Shown piece by piece: positions 1-6,914 of a stretch of DNA of 64,000 nt. The notes under the pieces were generated by a model. That model saw nothing but the letters and a program-made list of their open reading frames with translations. It did no database searches and was not told where the DNA came from. The translations under genes and the position numbers were made by a program. This stretch comes from Bacteroidota bacterium (lineage in GTDB: Bacteria > Bacteroidota > Bacteroidia > Sphingobacteriales > Sphingobacteriaceae), in the NCBI GenBank assembly GCA_023427985.1, contig JAEYZM010000005.1, forward strand, positions 62,001 through 126,000. The letters are read 5' to 3'. Within the stretch, counting starts at the first letter, position 1, and every line of letters starts with the position of its first letter.

Positions 1-111
1 AGGCCTCATTTGCGCAGCTATTTAATCGAAAGTGCATGGGTGGCATTACGTATAGATCCTGAAATGCTAGCATACTATAGAAAACATACAGGTAAAATCC
101 AAAATCGATAA
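1..111 (+). CDS. IS110-family transposase, C-terminal fragment (runs off left edge)
   Basis: Frame 1 is open from the first base to a TAA at 109-111 and encodes 36 residues. They read RPHLRSYLIESAW, then VALRIDPEM, then an AYYRKHTGK end. This matches the conserved C-terminus of IS110/IS1111 (Transposase_20) recombinases, where the LR..L..AAW.A.R.DP.L..YY block follows the catalytic serine. Most of the gene lies outside the window, so group (IS110 or IS1111) and integrity cannot be judged. It reads toward the end of the cassette array, opposite to the cassettes. The family call is from the motif; the link to the array is inference. Confidence 0.75.
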   Translation, partial: RPHLRSYLIESAWVALRIDPEMLAYYRKHTGKIQNR

Positions 112-475
112 TTGTAAAAATTGCAAGAAAACTTTCAAACAGTATATTAACAGTAATTAAAACAGAACAAGCGTATGAAATAAATCATAATAAAATATAA
201 ATGAGAAATAATAATAAAGCTCAATTAAACTTAATTAGACTACAAAACACGGGTTGTAATAATGTTACATCGCAAAGCTGGTAGCTAATTATGATGAAAT
301 TATACCATACTGGTGCAGGTAGAATCTAAATTTAGATTGCTACACATAGGAGCGTGCGTGTCCCGTATTTCGGGAAGCATAATTATTATCAATAAGAATT
401 AAAAATTTTGGATGATTTTTAATTCTTAATTAACGAATATTTTTGTTTAATTTTAAATGACTGCTTTACATAGGA
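112..475 (+). other. Structured non-coding end of the IS110-like element; bridge/seekRNA candidate
   Basis: No credible ORF lies between the transposase stop and the attC stub. Three inverted repeats are visible: one around 319-342 centred on AATCTAAATTTAGATT, one at 361-375 (TCCCG, 5-base loop, CGGGA), and a perfect 13-bp pair at 393-405 and 416-428 with a 10-base loop. IS110-family elements carry a structured RNA in a non-coding end, on the 3' side of the transposase in the IS1111 group. The length and position here fit that arrangement, but the exact element end cannot be fixed from the window. The 13-bp hairpin could instead be a terminator. Confidence 0.4.
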
Positions 476-490
476 ACCGATGTTAGGTGT
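476..490 (-). repeat. attC stub at the distal end of the array (R'' side only)
   Basis: On the plus strand ACCGATGTTAGGTGT matches the right end of the intact sites (ccgatgttagc). On the minus strand the R'' box reads ACACCTAAC, complementary to the TTAGGTGT at the other end of this same cassette (1743-1750). The long stem and GGCGGG box found in all other sites are absent further left. The site therefore seems cut within about 15 bases of its R box, next to the IS110-like element. Confidence 0.65.
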
Positions 491-499
491 AGAGTTAGC

Positions 500-886
500 T
501 CATTTAAGGATCGAATGAACGATGTCTGTAAAGTTATGCTGGGTGGCAAAGTCGGTCAACACTTTTGCGGTGACATCAACGGCCACCTTTGCGCCTATGT
601 CATTAAGTTTTTTGAGTAATGGTTTAAAGGATAAAATCGAAGCCTTCTTTTCTTCCTCTGTCCCTTCGCCATTTTTTATCGATGTCAAACTTCTTAGTAT
701 GAGTTTACGTTCTTCTTCGGATTCAGTATTGTCAAAAATAATGTGGACTAATTCTATTTCCGTTTCTGTAAGTCGTAAATCAGCATTTTTTGTTATAAAC
801 TCTTGCGAAGAAGAATAGTAATAGGTATCACCAATGTGAAGGTTTGTTGCATTGATATTAGCGCCTGTTAAATTAAACTTGCTCAT
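500..886 (-). CDS. Cassette 6 second gene: small protein of unknown function (128 aa)
   Basis: I do not recognise the family. The N-terminus (MSKFNLTGANINATNLHIGD) has a short Asn/Ile-rich repetitive stretch, followed by a mostly charged helical region to the C-terminus. There is no signal peptide or membrane segment. Its ATG overlaps the stop of the upstream repeat-protein gene in an ATGA arrangement (883-886), which suggests translational coupling and a joint function. The stop lies about 10 bases from the R'' box of the terminal attC stub, as is usual for cassette genes. The coupled pair could be a toxin-antitoxin or defence module, but no motif proves this. Confidence 0.7.
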   Translation of the reverse strand: MSKFNLTGANINATNLHIGDTYYYSSSQEFITKNADLRLTETEIELVHIIFDNTESEEERKLILRSLTSIKNGEGTEEEKKASILSFKPLLKKLNDIGAKVAVDVTAKVLTDFATQHNFTDIVHSILK

Positions 887-1611
887 TTATTCAAAATATA
901 AGTTATGTGATCACCGATATTAACATTCTCGCCATTTATTGAACTATTAAATATTAAATAAACATTCACTATCGGTCTTTTTTCATCGACCGTGTATTCA
1001 AAGCCAATATGTTCAGGTTTTAGTTTCAGCGAACCAATTATTGCACATAAGGCATTTTCTGAGGACGTTCTTGATGCTTGAGATTGACTATAAAAAGAAA
1101 ATTTATCTGAATCTATTTTCAATCTATTCAATTCAAAAAAGTCGCTTGCGGTGTGCTTCGTATATATCTGATTTGATCCTGGATGTAAAATAAAACCGTT
1201 CGAGAAACTACCTGTATTTCCCACCGCTATGCCAAAGGTTGCCGCATTAGTCAAAATATTACCAAAATTGTTTAAAGTCACTGCACCCGTTCCGTAAGTC
1301 AGGCGTGAAGTGTCTGCCCAGTTTGTACCGGCAAAAGTACCAGCAGTAGAACCCGTAAGAGCAAAAATATTATCGTGATTATTTAAAGTCACTGCGCCCA
1401 AACCAGTTGTGAAACGTGAAGTGTCTGCCCAGTTTGTACTAGCAAGAATAGCAGCAGTCGAACCCGTAAGAGCAAAAATATTGTCGTGATTATTTAAAGT
1501 CACTGCGCCTGTTCCAATTGTGAAGCGGGAAGTGTCTGGCCAAGCCGTACCACAAAGTGAAGAAGCAGTCGAACCATCTAATATTTTCGTTGTATATAAA
1601 TTGTCTTCCAT
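883..1611 (-). CDS. Cassette 6 first gene: tandem-repeat protein of unknown function (242 aa)
   Basis: Residues 14-124 are three tandem 37-residue units, each with a W.DTSR.T.G.GAVTLNN core and usually HDNIFALTGST. The repeats are also clear in the DNA (111 bp). The C-terminal half (about 125-242) is a non-repeated globular region. There is no signal peptide, so a cytosolic protein with a repetitive beta-rich N-terminus is likely (inference). The start at 1611 follows a promoter at 1640-1670, and the stop overlaps the next start. Unlike cassettes 1-4, this one has a long 139-base leader with its own promoter. The repeat number could vary by slippage or recombination. Confidence 0.75.
   Translation of the reverse strand: MEDNLYTTKILDGSTASSLCGTAWPDTSRFTIGTGAVTLNNHDNIFALTGSTAAILASTNWADTSRFTTGLGAVTLNNHDNIFALTGSTAGTFAGTNWADTSRLTYGTGAVTLNNFGNILTNAATFGIAVGNTGSFSNGFILHPGSNQIYTKHTASDFFELNRLKIDSDKFSFYSQSQASRTSSENALCAIIGSLKLKPEHIGFEYTVDEKRPIVNVYLIFNSSINGENVNIGDHITYILNK
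1240..1572 (-). repeat. Three in-frame 111-bp tandem repeats
   Basis: The stretch codes for three 37-residue units of the cassette 6 repeat protein. The first two units are nearly identical over the segment around TTATTTAAAGTCACTGCGCC (plus strand), and the third diverges at its downstream end. The period is a multiple of three, so unit gain or loss would keep the frame. Confidence 0.85.
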
Positions 1612-1639
1612 AGTTTTTTGATTATAATAATATATAATA

Positions 1640-1670
1640 CAAATCTACGAAAAGCGCAAGGGATTTCAAT
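1640..1670 (-). promoter_or_regulatory. Candidate promoter of cassette 6
   Basis: On the minus strand the -7 element TAGATTTG (1640-1647) matches TAnnTTTG exactly. ATTG lies 19 bases upstream (1667-1670), the same spacing as at the tRNA-Gln, rplY and rpsL promoters in this window. It sits about 29 bases before the ATG at 1611, so the module can be expressed without reading from the array promoter. Confidence 0.6.
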
Positions 1671-1887
1671 AAATTAATCCTTTATGATATTAACAATGTT
1701 GGAAAAACTGGGTCGTAGTCTGTGTATGTCTGTCAGAACATTACACCTAACGGTTTCGGGCTTTGCGTTCGGGCGGGTTTCGGAGCACAAAACTGTCAAC
1801 CAGCACTGAACTTGAATAGAATGACCCGTCCTAAATTTAGTTTACTGATTTTTTTTGTTAGTCCTAATTCAATATTACAAATTAATT

Positions 1888-2823
1888 TTAATCCTGAATA
1901 ATCTTTTCGGGATTAGTTCTGAAATAATTTTTCCATTTTCTATAAGTTTTGGTTTCGTTTGCATGTGTAAAATCTGGTGTTTGTAAATTTATACTTAGAT
2001 GCGGTCTTTCACAATTGTATAAGTTAACTGCTTTATCTAGCAAAAATAAAGCTTGTTGAAATGATTGTGGTTTGTATCTCTTTAGATATTCTTCTTTTAT
2101 TATACCATTTAATCTTTCTGCTATTGCATTCTCTCTAGGATCACCATTTTCTGTCATACTAATCTGAATGTTATTATTATGCAATAGTTTTACATAATCC
2201 ATAGAACAATATTGAACACCTCTATCAGAATGATGTATTAAACCATTATGATTTTTTGGTAATGAACTTATTGCCATTTGTAATGCATTTCTTGTTGACT
2301 TCATATCTAAATTTGTAGATAAACTATATCCAACTATTTTACGAGAGTGAGCATCTGTTATAAAACTGATATAAAGAAATGCATTAGCTACTTTCCAGTA
2401 TGTAATATCGCTTACCCATAATTGATTTGGCGCAATCGTTTTAAAGCCCTTTATTAGATTAGGCCACTTTCTCATCCAGTGACCGGAATAAGTTGTATTC
2501 ACCTTTCTAATTCTAGTGCGTATTAACATTTTTTCTTTACTTAATAAATTAAATAGCGCATCTCTGCCCATTTGAATGTTATGCTCAATAAAAAATGATT
2601 GAAGCATATGAAACAGTTTTCTTGTTCCTAATTTAGGATGTAGAGCTCTAATACTATTTATTTGTTGAATAACTAGACTTTTATGTGAGATTTTTTTTGA
2701 AAAATTTTTAAGATATTGAATGTTTGCTTGCCTTGAGACTCCAAATAATCGACAAATTGTATCTAATGAAACGGTTTGATATTTGTCCTTTGTTTCACGG
2801 ATTATTTGGTGTCTTACTTTTTT
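1888..2823 (-). CDS. IS3-family transposase OrfB (DDE integrase domain), made by -1 frameshift
   Basis: This is the catalytic subunit of the IS3 transposase. The frame is open from 2823 and starts KKVRHQIIRETKDKYQ, the usual OrfB N-terminus; the first ATG (2607) would cut off about 70 conserved residues. An rve domain follows, with the first catalytic Asp in VSDITYW, the second in HHSDRGVQY and the Glu in NAIAERLNG, then the ERPH motif near the end. Expression probably depends on -1 frameshifting at A AAA AAG, where orfA ends in AAA AAG TAA. No internal stop or deletion is seen. Confidence 0.88.
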   Translation of the reverse strand, partial: KKVRHQIIRETKDKYQTVSLDTICRLFGVSRQANIQYLKNFSKKISHKSLVIQQINSIRALHPKLGTRKLFHMLQSFFIEHNIQMGRDALFNLLSKEKMLIRTRIRKVNTTYSGHWMRKWPNLIKGFKTIAPNQLWVSDITYWKVANAFLYISFITDAHSRKIVGYSLSTNLDMKSTRNALQMAISSLPKNHNGLIHHSDRGVQYCSMDYVKLLHNNNIQISMTENGDPRENAIAERLNGIIKEEYLKRYKPQSFQQALFLLDKAVNLYNCERPHLSINLQTPDFTHANETKTYRKWKNYFRTNPEKIIQD

Positions 2824-3212
2824 CTAATATTCAGCTTTAAATCCTTTTCTGCTATTTCAATAACTCTTGAGTACATTTCTGAGCGTAACTTTTCCTCACT
2901 CAATAATTTTTCAAGTTCCTTGACTCGTTTATTTAGAGCATAATTCTCTAATTCAACTTCACTTATGTCTGGCTTTTTCTTTTTCAAACGATTAGTATTT
3001 GGTAGACCATTGTAATCCATTTTAGCATATGGATCAGTAATTCCAAATTTACGCAACCATTCTTGAATTGCACTATTAGCTTTTATCCCATATTTATCTA
3101 GGATTTCTCTTTTTGTTAAATCACTTTCAAGATATTCAGTAATAATTTTTCTTTTAAACTCTTCGCTATAAAAAGTAGCTGGATTTGGTCTTTTTTTCTC
3201 TTGTTTTTTCAT
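2814..3212 (-). CDS. IS3-family transposase OrfA (helix-turn-helix, leucine zipper)
   Basis: The 132-residue protein has the usual layout of IS3 OrfA. A helix-turn-helix around residues 13-56 (FYSEEFKRKIITEYLES onward, with NSAIQEWLRKFG) would bind the inverted repeats. A C-terminal coiled coil (ELENYALNKRVKELEKLL) would serve as the oligomerisation zipper. The last codons AAA AAG before TAA form the slippery site giving the OrfAB fusion. The right inverted repeat lies just upstream of the start. Confidence 0.87.
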   Translation of the reverse strand: MKKQEKKRPNPATFYSEEFKRKIITEYLESDLTKREILDKYGIKANSAIQEWLRKFGITDPYAKMDYNGLPNTNRLKKKKPDISEVELENYALNKRVKELEKLLSEEKLRSEMYSRVIEIAEKDLKLNIRKK

Positions 3213-3307
3213 TTTTACACGTTTAATTGTGTAAACTTTTTCTAGGACAAGTCAAAAAGTACTAACGTTCAATCTACCACGTCAGCCCGCCTGACGCAAA
3301 ACCGATG

Positions 3308-3844
3308 TTAGCAGCATACCGTTTCTGTCAGTCGTTTAAATGCTTTAATAAATTTTGTCAAGTCGTCTTTTGTTTTGTTGTCTGTTATGTGTCCTTGTTC
3401 GTTTATTTTTCCTTTTACGCCTTGAATGAGTAATGTTGTGTCAGCCGTGAATTTTGTCATTACTGTTTTCATTATCAACTGTAATTCTTCGTGTCCTTTT
3501 TCGCCATTTGCCGAAGCGGTGATAAGTCCTGTCGGCTTGTCTGAAAATACAGTTGTGGAAACGCACCATTCAATAGCGTTTTTCAGTCCGCTTGGAATAC
3601 TAAAAACATATTCAGGTGTGCAAATTAAAATTCCGTCTGCTGTGTCAATGTTATGTCTAAGCTCTAAAATTACTTGAGGTGTCTTGTCGGTGGAAAGTTC
3701 TAGGTCAAAATGTGGAAGTGTTTTCAAGTCGTTGAAAACAGTCAAGGTGAAAAAGTCTTTTGTCAAGTATGCGAAGTTGTCAATGAGTTTTTGGTTTGAA
3801 GAATTGTCACTTGCACTTCCATTTATTACAAATATTTTTTTCAT
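3308..3844 (-). CDS. Cassette 5: NAD(P)H-dependent FMN reductase family protein
   Basis: The 178-residue protein has a flavodoxin-like FMN_red fold. It begins MKKIFVINGSASDNSSN, the phosphate-binding loop of the family. It continues with TADGILICTPEYVFSIPSG, then LKNAIEW, the flavin-contact region of azoreductase/ArsH-like reductases. Such enzymes reduce FMN, quinones or azo compounds with NAD(P)H; the substrate cannot be told. The gene ends exactly in the attC: its TAA stop is made from the R'' box (GCTGCTAAC) at 3307-3315. It is the only cassette product here with a clear metabolic family. The leader is 228 bases long. Confidence 0.85.
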   Translation of the reverse strand: MKKIFVINGSASDNSSNQKLIDNFAYLTKDFFTLTVFNDLKTLPHFDLELSTDKTPQVILELRHNIDTADGILICTPEYVFSIPSGLKNAIEWCVSTTVFSDKPTGLITASANGEKGHEELQLIMKTVMTKFTADTTLLIQGVKGKINEQGHITDNKTKDDLTKFIKAFKRLTETVCC

Positions 3845-4064
3845 TTTGTCTGTCTGAACTGTTAGTAGTCATCGTTTGAATTGTCGTCCTGCCGTTCACA
3901 AAGTCCGTAAGACAATGAATTACTGTCCCCCGAAACTGAACTACAATAGAAGCACCAAAGTTAAAATTTTTGTCCCGATGTCAAATTGAAAAACGTAAAA
4001 GGGGACAGTCGTTCAGTGTCTAATTTTACTCTCGTCAATGATTGCACTGTCGGTTCATACGGTT
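3845..4064 (-). other. Long non-coding leader of cassette 5
   Basis: No convincing ORF is present, and there is no TAnnTTTG promoter in the minus direction that I can support. An inverted pair ACTGTCCCC / GGGGACAGT encloses about 70 bases near 3922-4010. With the attC that follows, 3845-4208 is the largest gene-free stretch inside the array. Confidence 0.45.
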
Positions 4065-4201
4065 GCTGCTAACGTTCTCGGGTTTTGCGTTCGGGCGGGA
4101 TTTTTAGCACTAACTTTGATACGAAGCCGAAAGCTCAAATTTAGCACAAATGTTCATACGAAGCACGTCACCCCGCCTGACGCAAAACCCGTGTTGGCAG
4201 T
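4065..4201 (-). repeat. attC-like site between cassettes 4 and 5 (137 bp)
   Basis: The outer boxes are gctgctaacg (4065-4074) and gttggcagt (4193-4201). The main stem pairs CGGGTTTTGCGT with ACGCAAAACCCG, followed by the GGGCGGG/CCCCGCC box. The left arm is one base longer than the right, giving a possible extrahelical base. The spacer next to the R boxes is asymmetric (GTTCT against a single base), like the unpaired central spacer of classical attC sites. Confidence 0.85.
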
Positions 4202-4208
4202 AGTATTT

Positions 4209-4964
4209 TCATCTTTCAAATTTTAATAGCACACACAAATAATGATGTCTTTGCTCAAAATTGTATTGTTGAATATCCATGGGAAGTTTTAAGTCAGTCT
4301 TTGTCAATAAAGAATTTGTTATTGAATAAACGTCAACCGTGGATTTAATAGCACTGTCAATTTTTTTCTCACTAATGAAGTCTTCATAGAATTTTTTTAA
4401 TTCTGTAACTTTAGCGGAAATCTCAGTTTCGGTTACTGAAACTTTGTCATTATATAAAAAAACTAAATAACTTGTCTTTAGTTCTGATTGATATAATTTC
4501 TGCTTAAAATGTCCTAAAAAGTTTAAATTTCTTTTTATGTCTTTGTTTAGTGTCTTAGGATATTGTGTAAATTTTTTGACTTCAATAAGTGTTAAAGGTT
4601 TCTCTGTGTTGTCGTAAATTGCAATGTCAACTCGCTGTTTGCTTTTGGGTAGAATGTCTGATGCCAATTCCTCCCAATAGTTTAGAGTAAAAAGTTCTTC
4701 AAATGTCGTTGCTGGAACATACACTTTACAAGCATTTAAAAATTTCAAAGCCCTTTCTTCTAATTTAATTCTTAATGGATATTCGTCAGGATTTTTCTCG
4801 TCATTTATTTCTGCAATGTTCTGTGCAATATTTACGGTTACAAGATATTCTGGTTTAATGTCAGAATCCAACTCCTTATTAAACCGAATGGTGTCAAGGT
4901 AAGCCGACTTAACTCCTTTACGAATTTTCTCTTCTATTTGTGTTGTCATAGTTGCTGTCGTCAT
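4209..4964 (-). CDS. Cassette 4: PD-(D/E)XK nuclease-like protein of unknown function
   Basis: The 251-residue soluble protein has no assigned family. Mid-protein it reads RVDIAIYDNTEKPLTLIEVK: an Asp in one predicted strand, then hydrophobics and E-V-K in the next. This is the D...EXK core of PD-(D/E)XK nucleases. The N-terminal third is charged and helical, and the C-terminal third has no motif I recognise. The start lies 14 bases inside the cassette and the stop 7 bases before the attC, a very tight fit with no promoter, so it probably relies on upstream transcription. A restriction or anti-phage role is possible but unproven. Confidence 0.7.
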   Translation of the reverse strand: MTTATMTTQIEEKIRKGVKSAYLDTIRFNKELDSDIKPEYLVTVNIAQNIAEINDEKNPDEYPLRIKLEERALKFLNACKVYVPATTFEELFTLNYWEELASDILPKSKQRVDIAIYDNTEKPLTLIEVKKFTQYPKTLNKDIKRNLNFLGHFKQKLYQSELKTSYLVFLYNDKVSVTETEISAKVTELKKFYEDFISEKKIDSAIKSTVDVYSITNSLLTKTDLKLPMDIQQYNFEQRHHYLCVLLKFER

Positions 4965-4970
4965 AATATT

Positions 4971-5114
4971 ACTGCCAACGTTTTTCAGCTAGGCCTCGGG
5001 CGGGATTTAAATTACGAATTTTTATTTAGGCCTTATAATTTAAACACATTTATCTTCTAAAATTATAAGGCCTAAGCACGAAAGCCCGCCTGTGGCTTAG
5101 CTGATGTTAGCAGC
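4971..5114 (-). repeat. attC-like site between cassettes 3 and 4 (144 bp)
   Basis: The outer boxes are actgccaacg and gttagcagc. The stem pairs TCAGCTAGGCCTCGGGCGGG with the complement of CCCGCCTGTGGCTTAGCTGA. A second, inner stem pairs TTTAGGCCTTATAATTT with AAATTATAAGGCCTAA. It belongs to the same stem class as the site at 6748-6893 but has different R boxes. Confidence 0.85.
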
Positions 5115-5139
5115 TGGCATTCTTGTTTGATCGTTTATT

Positions 5140-5913
5140 TTATGGTTGTAAAAAGTCAACATCACCCATAATTTCTTTAGTCGTCCAAGTTAATTGAGGT
5201 GAAATTTTATTGTCACCAATATTTGTCAATGTAATGCTTTGTAGTTTGTTAAAACGAAAGTTCTTTTTGATTTTCGTGTTTTGCAAAAAATAGCTTCCTT
5301 GATATAATTCACCATATTTTTTTATTTGCTCTTCAATTTCTTTCAAATCGGTTGTCACAATAAATGTCCGAGTGTCAGCAAAACCAGGTTTACAATTAAG
5401 AGTAATAAGTCCTTGTTCATTAATTTCAGCGTCAATAAAAATGTTGTCTGAATAGTCTTTGTTGAACCTATCTGCAATAGTGAATATTAAAATTCCTATA
5501 GACAAAATAATTGTGATCAGTTTAAAAGTCTTTGCAAACTTGTTGTTGGCAGTTAAGAAAATAACTGTCAATGGAATTAAAGCCAAAAATGTTAGGTAGG
5601 GAAAAAGTAAAACCCAAAACAAATAATTGTTTTGAAAATTGAAGATTAAATAATCCCCGACTTCACTTGTCAATAATATAGAATAAGTCAAAGCGGTCAA
5701 AAGTGTCAAAAAATAACCAAGTCTAACTTTTACAATTATCAATATGGTCGATAGTAAAAATGTTGGGTAAAGTAAAAGATAAAGTAAAGCCGTGTCGCCA
5801 ACTCCCCAAGCAAAAGTCGTAGCCGTCATTGAGAAAAAACTTAACAGTCCAACTATACTTGTCAAGATTATTGTTAGTTGTAATTGTTTCAATTTTTTAT
5901 TCTGTTCGTCCAT
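5140..5913 (-). CDS. Cassette 3: multi-pass membrane protein of unknown function
   Basis: The 257-residue protein has about five hydrophobic helices in its first 150 residues (for example LTIILTSIVGLLSFFSM, LLLYPTFLLSTILIIV and YLTFLALIPLTVIFL). A soluble C-terminal domain of about 100 residues follows (from about NKDYSDNIFIDAEIN). I recognise no family. It starts 30 bases inside its cassette and ends about 25 bases before the attC. Small membrane proteins of this layout are common among orphan cassette genes; a stress or envelope role is only a guess. Confidence 0.75.
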   Translation of the reverse strand: MDEQNKKLKQLQLTIILTSIVGLLSFFSMTATTFAWGVGDTALLYLLLYPTFLLSTILIIVKVRLGYFLTLLTALTYSILLTSEVGDYLIFNFQNNYLFWVLLFPYLTFLALIPLTVIFLTANNKFAKTFKLITIILSIGILIFTIADRFNKDYSDNIFIDAEINEQGLITLNCKPGFADTRTFIVTTDLKEIEEQIKKYGELYQGSYFLQNTKIKKNFRFNKLQSITLTNIGDNKISPQLTWTTKEIMGDVDFLQP

Positions 5914-5935
5914 TGTTGTGTCGTCTATTATGCTT

Positions 5936-6071
5936 GCTGCTAACGGGCTGCGTATTGGCGATGGGCGGGATTTTTAGCACTGAAACTCAATCGAAGAACG
6001 AAAGTTGAATTTTGCACTTCCGTTGATACGAAGCCTTTCAGCCCGCCTATTGCCAATACGATGTTAGCAGC
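5936..6071 (-). repeat. attC-like site between cassettes 2 and 3 (136 bp)
   Basis: The outer boxes are gctgctaacg and gttagcagc. The stem pairs CGTATTGGCGATGGGCGGG with CCCGCCTATTGCCAATACG. This stem sequence differs from those of the other sites although the GGGCGGG/CCCGCC box is kept, so it is a third stem class in one array. The central loop holds CGAAGAACG and ACGAAGCC segments similar to those in the 4065 site. Confidence 0.85.
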
Positions 6072-6076
6072 AGTTT

Positions 6077-6712
6077 TTATTTAAAGTCAATACTTTCATT
6101 CGTGTCTAATTCGCTTATGTTTATTGGTGGTTTTATATAACTTTTTTCGGGACTATTCAATGGTTGTTTTTCTTCGCCCATTGCAAAACCAAGTTTGTAT
6201 CCAATATTGTCAGATGTCGTCAAGAAAACATTGTCATATTCGGTGTCAAAGTCGCTAACAAACAGCATTACATTTTTATTTGCACTCTTTTCAGTTATCC
6301 AAGTGTCAATTGGTTTTGTTGTTGCCCAACCAATAGTTTTAAAATGTCTGTCAAAACCCATTGGATAATTCACGTAGTTGATGAAGTAACAGTAAATTTC
6401 AAAGTTGATGTCATACGGAAAAGTTATTGCAAATTTTCTGTCAGATAGTTTTGTCAGTCTTGGAATAGCTTGATACGTCTCTTTGTTGTATGAATTACAA
6501 AATTCTTGTATTATTTTCTTGATGTCATTTTCGCTTGCATTTTCAACTATTACAAGTTTGTCGTTTGCGACTTTGTTAGTCGGGAAAACGTTTTCTGGTG
6601 GTCTTCTCGTGTCTGTATCTGGCTGTGGTTTTTGATTTTTCAACTTTGTCCACGCAAAAAATACGATTGCTACAACCGTTATAAGTCCATATATTAAATA
6701 TTGTTGTTTCAT
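6077..6712 (-). CDS. Cassette 2: single-pass membrane-anchored protein of unknown function
   Basis: The 211-residue protein starts with one hydrophobic helix (YLIYGLITVVAIVFFAW, residues 5-21), then a Pro/Asp-rich linker and a soluble domain of about 150 residues. I do not recognise the domain. The helix is followed by KLKNQK with no signal-peptidase site, suggesting an anchor rather than secretion. The start lies 43 bases inside the cassette and the stop touches the attC (6 bases). Confidence 0.72.
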   Translation of the reverse strand: MKQQYLIYGLITVVAIVFFAWTKLKNQKPQPDTDTRRPPENVFPTNKVANDKLVIVENASENDIKKIIQEFCNSYNKETYQAIPRLTKLSDRKFAITFPYDINFEIYCYFINYVNYPMGFDRHFKTIGWATTKPIDTWITEKSANKNVMLFVSDFDTEYDNVFLTTSDNIGYKLGFAMGEEKQPLNSPEKSYIKPPINISELDTNESIDFK

Positions 6713-6747
6713 CTATCTAAATGTTTTGGTTTGGGTCGTCCCAAATT

Positions 6748-6893
6748 GCTGCTAACGTTTTTCAGCTAGGCCTCGGGCGGGATTAAGATACACAAAATTT
6801 TATTTAGGCTTTCAGGTTTTAACTTTGCGAAGCTTATAAAAGCTGAAAGCCTAAGTACTACAGCCCGCCTGTGGCTTAGCTGATGTTATAGCC
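6748..6893 (-). repeat. attC-like site between cassettes 1 and 2 (146 bp)
   Basis: The outer boxes are gctgctaacg (6751-6757 core) and gttatagcc (6885-6893). The R'' box GGCTATAAC is unlike the other sites but pairs with the TTATAGCC that begins cassette 1 at 7749-7756. The stem pairs TCAGCTAGGCC with GGCTTAGCTGA and ends in the GGGCGGG box. An inner stem pairs TTTAGGCTTTCAG with CTGAAAGCCTAA. Confidence 0.86.
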
Positions 6894-6914
6894 AGTTGTT
6901 TAGTTTATCTAATT

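Larger units (their letters stand above)
1822..3254 (-). mobile_element. IS3-family insertion sequence, 1433 bp
   Basis: The ends are imperfect inverted repeats of 24 bp (18 matches), starting TGAC..GTCCTA and containing AGTTTAC, at 1822-1845 and 3231-3254. Inside are orfA (2814-3212) and orfB (open 1888-2823) in the -1 frame, joined by an A AAA AAG slippery run at 2817-2823. No exact 3-5 bp target duplication is seen: the flanks are GAA on the left and AAA on the right. Both frames look intact, so the element may be active. Confidence 0.88.
1743..3315 (-). repeat. attC-like site between cassettes 5 and 6, split by an IS3-family element
   Basis: The left part is 1743-1821 and the right part 3255-3315; joined they give 140 bp, the same as the intact sites (136-146). 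The outer boxes are acacctaac and gttagcagc. The long stem pairs GGCTTTGCGTTCGGGCGG on the left with CCGCCTGACGCAAAACC on the right. The IS lies in the variable loop between the stems, so both arms remain. Confidence 0.8.

Noticed and set aside
1240..1572. Regular repeats that could suggest a CRISPR array
   Set aside because: The repeats are directly adjacent, in frame and 111 bp long without unique spacers; they encode a repeat protein.
2608..2823. IS3 OrfB thought truncated because its first ATG is at 2607
   Set aside because: The frame is open and family-like up to 2823, where an A AAA AAG run joins it to orfA. The protein is a frameshift product, not a fragment.
1819..3257. Target-site duplication of the IS3 element
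   Set aside because: The flanks are GAA and AAA; only two bases match, so I do not claim a duplication.
4038..4226. Plus-strand open frame across an attC-like site
   Set aside because: It runs through the conserved hairpin and shows no protein-like composition; the attC explains the sequence.
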